Source: Bacteroides sp.
GTDB taxonomy: Bacteria; Bacteroidota; Bacteroidia; Bacteroidales; Bacteroidaceae
Length of the DNA: 17,422 bases
NCBI GenBank assembly: GCA_030151635.1
Contig: JASLDF010000132.1
Location: 1-17,422 of the forward strand
Direction of reading: 5' to 3'
A program made the position numbers and the translations under genes. Below, piece by piece: positions 14,946 through 17,422 of this stretch (its first letter is position 1; each line of letters starts with the position of its first letter). The notes under the pieces are model-generated. The model ran no database searches, had not been told where the DNA came from, and saw only the letters and a program-made list of their open reading frames with translations.

Positions 14946-15746
14946 ATGAAACCAAATATATCTATGGTTCAGCTCTTAAAAGCCGAACTATTTAAAATAA
15001 AAAAGAATAAATCGCTCTACCTGATGCTGTTTAGTCAGTTCCTCGTTTTCTTAATTGCAGCCTATACGCTTATGCGCAATTTCGAGGATTTTACAGGTTC
15101 AAAACCAAACGTAGGAATTGTAAAAACCACCTTTACAAGTGCAGCCTTTGGGATATTGACCTACTTCTCCTATTTCCAAATCATCTTGTTCTGTTCGTCC
15201 ATTTGCGAAACCGAGCGACGAAACAACGGCTACAAGCAACTCTTCATATTGCCCGTTAGCAAAGCGAAGATATTCTGGTCTAAACAGGTGTTGTACCTAA
15301 CCGTTTTGGTGGCTTCATGGCTGGTTTATGTCGTTGCCTATTTGTTAGTGGCATGGATGCTCAGTGCACGTTATGGATTGCCCATGACGGATATTCTATC
15401 GCCCGAGGCACCACGATTTTTCATGAATGTATTCATCGGCATCTTGCCCCTTTATGCGCTGCAATACTTTTTGAGTTTGTTCTTCAACAAGTTCTTAATT
15501 CCCATCGCATTTGGCATCATAGGCTTTGCTGTGGCAGTTATTGGAATTGGTATCATGGCAAAAAGTGCCAATTATAATCCATACGCCTTCCCCCTTTTCC
15601 ACATTGTGAACTTTGTGAAGGGTGGCATCTTTGGAGGTAAGTTTTCTAGCGGCGAGGTGTTAACGAATGCACTCATCGAATTCGCTCTACTGATAAGCAT
15701 GTCTTACGCTTACTTCACGCTGCGCATCAACGCTTCGAAACGATAG
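14946..15746 (+). CDS. ABC-2-type transporter permease
   Basis: This 266-residue protein has six predicted membrane segments at about 23-43, 68-86, 114-138, 157-179, 182-203 and 242-260. The first intracellular turn (CETERRNNGYKQLFILPVSKAKIFWSK, about 87-113) is the coupling region usual for lantibiotic-immunity-like ABC-2 permeases. It follows the ATPase gene after 18 bp and is surely its membrane partner. No signal peptide or accessory domain is present. Confidence 0.85.
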   Translation: MKPNISMVQLLKAELFKIKKNKSLYLMLFSQFLVFLIAAYTLMRNFEDFTGSKPNVGIVKTTFTSAAFGILTYFSYFQIILFCSSICETERRNNGYKQLFILPVSKAKIFWSKQVLYLTVLVASWLVYVVAYLLVAWMLSARYGLPMTDILSPEAPRFFMNVFIGILPLYALQYFLSLFFNKFLIPIAFGIIGFAVAVIGIGIMAKSANYNPYAFPLFHIVNFVKGGIFGGKFSSGEVLTNALIEFALLISMSYAYFTLRINASKR

Positions 15747-15851
15747 TGAGGAAGAGGGAGTGAACAGTAATAAAACTAAGTTATCTCCCTAGCCACTCAC
15801 GGTCGGATTCCAAGTATTATCATTTCAGCCCCAACCACCACAAAAAGAAAT

Positions 15852-17153
15852 ATGAAATACCTCTTCACACTCATTATTCTAGCCCTTTCAATTACAGCTC
15901 ATTCGAGAAGTAAGAGCAAGTACTTGAAGCTGAACCGTTATGACATGGAGTCTATTGATTTTCATTTTCCTAAAACTGACTTTAATATCATTGGTTTTGG
16001 AGCTTACCATGGATCAGCAAAAACGTACGATGCCGAGATTCGACTCTTGTATAGTCTGAAGAAACAGAATGCACTTGACTACTACATACCTGAGACCAAT
16101 TTTAGTCAGGCCTATTTCTTTCAACGTTATCTGGAAACTGGCAATGAAGAGCTATTGAAGGAGTTGGTCCTGGCTTTTCAAACCATCGTGAGTCAGGAAG
16201 GTACTATCGAAACGTTTGAGCATTGGAAAAACCTCAGACAACTATCTCTGTCCTACGCCCATCATCCCATAAAAGTGATGGGAATTGATGTAATCAACGA
16301 GTATAAATTTCCTATAAAACACATTCTACTTCTAACGGAAAACATTCCAAATTGGGAGTTGAGGAACGATTTAGAAAAGATTTCCTTGACTAACGATTCT
16401 AATTTCAGTATTCAAAATAAGAAGACCACGGAGCTACTCAAAGATTTCATTTGCGAATATGAAGAAAATAAGTCTAGTTATACGCAACACATTGGTGACA
16501 CAATAAGCTTACACCACATTCTTAAAAACATAGCTGCAAGTTTTGATAAAGGAAGAGTTCGAGAACAAATTATTTTTGAAAATTACGTTTACCTCAAAGA
16601 TATCTATCAGCTTGAAACAAAGAAACAGTTTGCAAAGTATGGATTTTTTCATCTTGAAAAAGAACGTGAACAAAATTACCCTTCATTTTTCACTAGGTTG
16701 ATTGAGCAAAATATCTATAATCGAAATAAGGTAGTTACCATTATGGGCTATTTGACTAAAAGTGAAGTGTTGTGGGAAAAGCATTATGAATGCAATGGGC
16801 ATTACATAAATTATACTACGCAGAAAGGTTACGGGATTGGAGATTATTGGAAAGAATATTTTAAAGGAATCAAAAAACTGAAGAAAGCCAGTCTTTCAGA
16901 CCTCACCTTATTCAAACTTAACAGTCTTGATTCTCCATACAACAAGGGGGCTGACTTGATTAAAGTAAACGGACTCTTTAGAGGAAACAGTCAAAAAGGA
17001 CTGAAAGGAAAAGCCACAACCCTCTTTATAGATTATGCTATTCTAATACGTAATTCAAAGAATCAAGTTCCTCTGGAAGAGTTAAAATGGACTATCGTTG
17101 AGTACCTAAATCTAGTAGCTAACCTTTATCATGTACATAAAGAAAGACTATAA
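15852..17153 (+). CDS. exported protein resembling the erythromycin-esterase (EreA-like) superfamily
   Basis: This 433-residue protein has an N-terminal signal peptide (about 1-17) without a lipobox cysteine, so it is probably periplasmic. Residues 45-66 (NIIGFGAYHGSAKTYDAEIRLL) resemble the GExTHGxxE-type motif that opens the erythromycin-esterase fold, with His53 as the likely active-site histidine; the usual Glu of the GE pair is Ala51. The later blocks IPETNFSQAYFFQRYLETG (79-97) and REQIIFENYVYL (237-248), then GFFHLEKER (264-272), follow the order of that family (E-x-D, R-x-x-M-x-x-N, G-x-x-H). The substrate is unknown and macrolide hydrolysis should not be assumed. It follows the ABC permease after 105 bp, with no clear terminator between, so co-transcription is possible. 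The assignment is tentative. Confidence 0.5.
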   Translation: MKYLFTLIILALSITAHSRSKSKYLKLNRYDMESIDFHFPKTDFNIIGFGAYHGSAKTYDAEIRLLYSLKKQNALDYYIPETNFSQAYFFQRYLETGNEELLKELVLAFQTIVSQEGTIETFEHWKNLRQLSLSYAHHPIKVMGIDVINEYKFPIKHILLLTENIPNWELRNDLEKISLTNDSNFSIQNKKTTELLKDFICEYEENKSSYTQHIGDTISLHHILKNIAASFDKGRVREQIIFENYVYLKDIYQLETKKQFAKYGFFHLEKEREQNYPSFFTRLIEQNIYNRNKVVTIMGYLTKSEVLWEKHYECNGHYINYTTQKGYGIGDYWKEYFKGIKKLKKASLSDLTLFKLNSLDSPYNKGADLIKVNGLFRGNSQKGLKGKATTLFIDYAILIRNSKNQVPLEELKWTIVEYLNLVANLYHVHKERL

Positions 17154-17182
17154 ACGTTATCTTATATATTAACTTCTAAGTA

Positions 17183-17230
17183 CAATCCCCCTTCAAACAT
17201 TGCTTTAAGCAAATGTTTAAAGGGGGATTG
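17183..17230. terminator. long hairpin between convergent genes
   Basis: A 19-bp stem with a single mismatch pairs 17183-17201 with 17212-17230 around a ten-base loop. It lies between the stops of two converging genes (17153 and 17272), as expected for a shared bidirectional terminator. No real T-run follows on either strand, so efficiency by the intrinsic route is uncertain. Confidence 0.55.
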
Positions 17231-17271
17231 AAACAGTCACACACCCTATTCAAAGGTGTTATATTAATGCA

Positions 17272-17422
17272 CTAAACAGCCGCCACTACCTTTTCAATAA
17301 ATGCAGCACGGTGCTCTGGTTCGCCAAAACGAATGTTGTCGCAGTTAATCCATGTTGGGTTTTTGAAACCAACAGCCTGAAGGCTATTTTGAATAACAAC
17401 GTTTTCAACAGCACATCTATAG
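17272..17422 (-). CDS. 3' end of an unidentified protein gene (partial)
   Basis: An open - strand frame of 50 codons enters from the right edge and ends at TAG (17274-17272). The residues read as ordinary protein, for example NPTWINCDNIRFGEPEHRAA and a terminal FIEKVVAAV, with sensible codon use and no internal stop. The start lies beyond the window. I do not recognise the family. It converges on the esterase-like gene, with a long hairpin between them. Confidence 0.65.
   Translation of the reverse strand, partial: YRCAVENVVIQNSLQAVGFKNPTWINCDNIRFGEPEHRAAFIEKVVAAV

Noticed and set aside
15852..17153. A macrolide-resistance gene
   Set aside because: Only superfamily-level motifs are visible and one conserved Glu is missing, so a specific resistance function cannot be claimed.
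1..17422. CRISPR array, tRNA, rRNA or invertible promoter
   Set aside because: No regularly spaced repeats, cloverleaf structure, ribosomal sequence, or pair of inverted repeats bracketing a promoter was found by eye.

Overview
The window looks like chromosomal DNA of a gut-type member of the Bacteroidales (Bacteroides or a close relative). The evidence is a SusC/SusD pair, a FecI/FecR-type sigma/anti-sigma pair, BACON and DUF1735 domains, lipoproteins with acidic residues just after the lipobox cysteine, AT-rich intergenic DNA, and a promoter that fits the Bacteroides housekeeping consensus TTTG-N19-TAnnTTTG.

Layout. (1) 1-1279: a non-coding leader, then a + strand gene for an SPFH/band 7 lipoprotein with its own terminator. 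(2) 1432-13907: a complete polysaccharide utilization locus (PUL) on the - strand, bracketed by two copies of a perfect 128-bp direct repeat (1432-1559 and 13780-13907). In transcription order it encodes an ECF sigma factor, a FecR-type anti-sigma factor, a SusC TonB-dependent transporter with an STN signalling domain, a SusD-like lipoprotein, a GH18-like lipoprotein lacking the catalytic acid (probably a glycan-binding pseudoenzyme), a DUF1735-LamG lipoprotein, a DUF1735-GH18 endo-beta-N-acetylglucosaminidase with an intact active site, and a lipoprotein with three BACON-like domains followed by leucine-rich repeats. The six structural genes are 7-13 bp apart and end at a strong intrinsic terminator just inside the left repeat. 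(3) 14016-15746: a two-gene ABC exporter on the + strand. (4) 15852-17153: an exported protein resembling the erythromycin-esterase superfamily. (5) 17272-17422: the 3' end of an unidentified - strand gene.

How the genes may work together. By analogy with Bacteroides N-glycan PULs (for example the loci around BT_3987 and BT_1044 and the B. fragilis Don locus), surface lipoproteins would bind a glycoprotein, the GH18 enzyme would cut the chitobiose core, and SusC/SusD would import the released glycan. The SusC STN domain would signal occupancy to FecR, freeing the sigma factor to transcribe susC onward. No exoglycosidase is present, so later trimming must be encoded elsewhere.

The two observations most worth following are: (a) the 128-bp perfect repeats that bracket the whole PUL, its regulators and its terminator, and (b) a predicted antisense RNA of about 100 nt in the fecR-susC gap (TAGATTTG at 11849-11856; terminator hairpin with six T at 11923-11961). 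Its position and orientation match DonS-type cis-antisense RNAs that repress ECF-controlled, host-glycan PULs.
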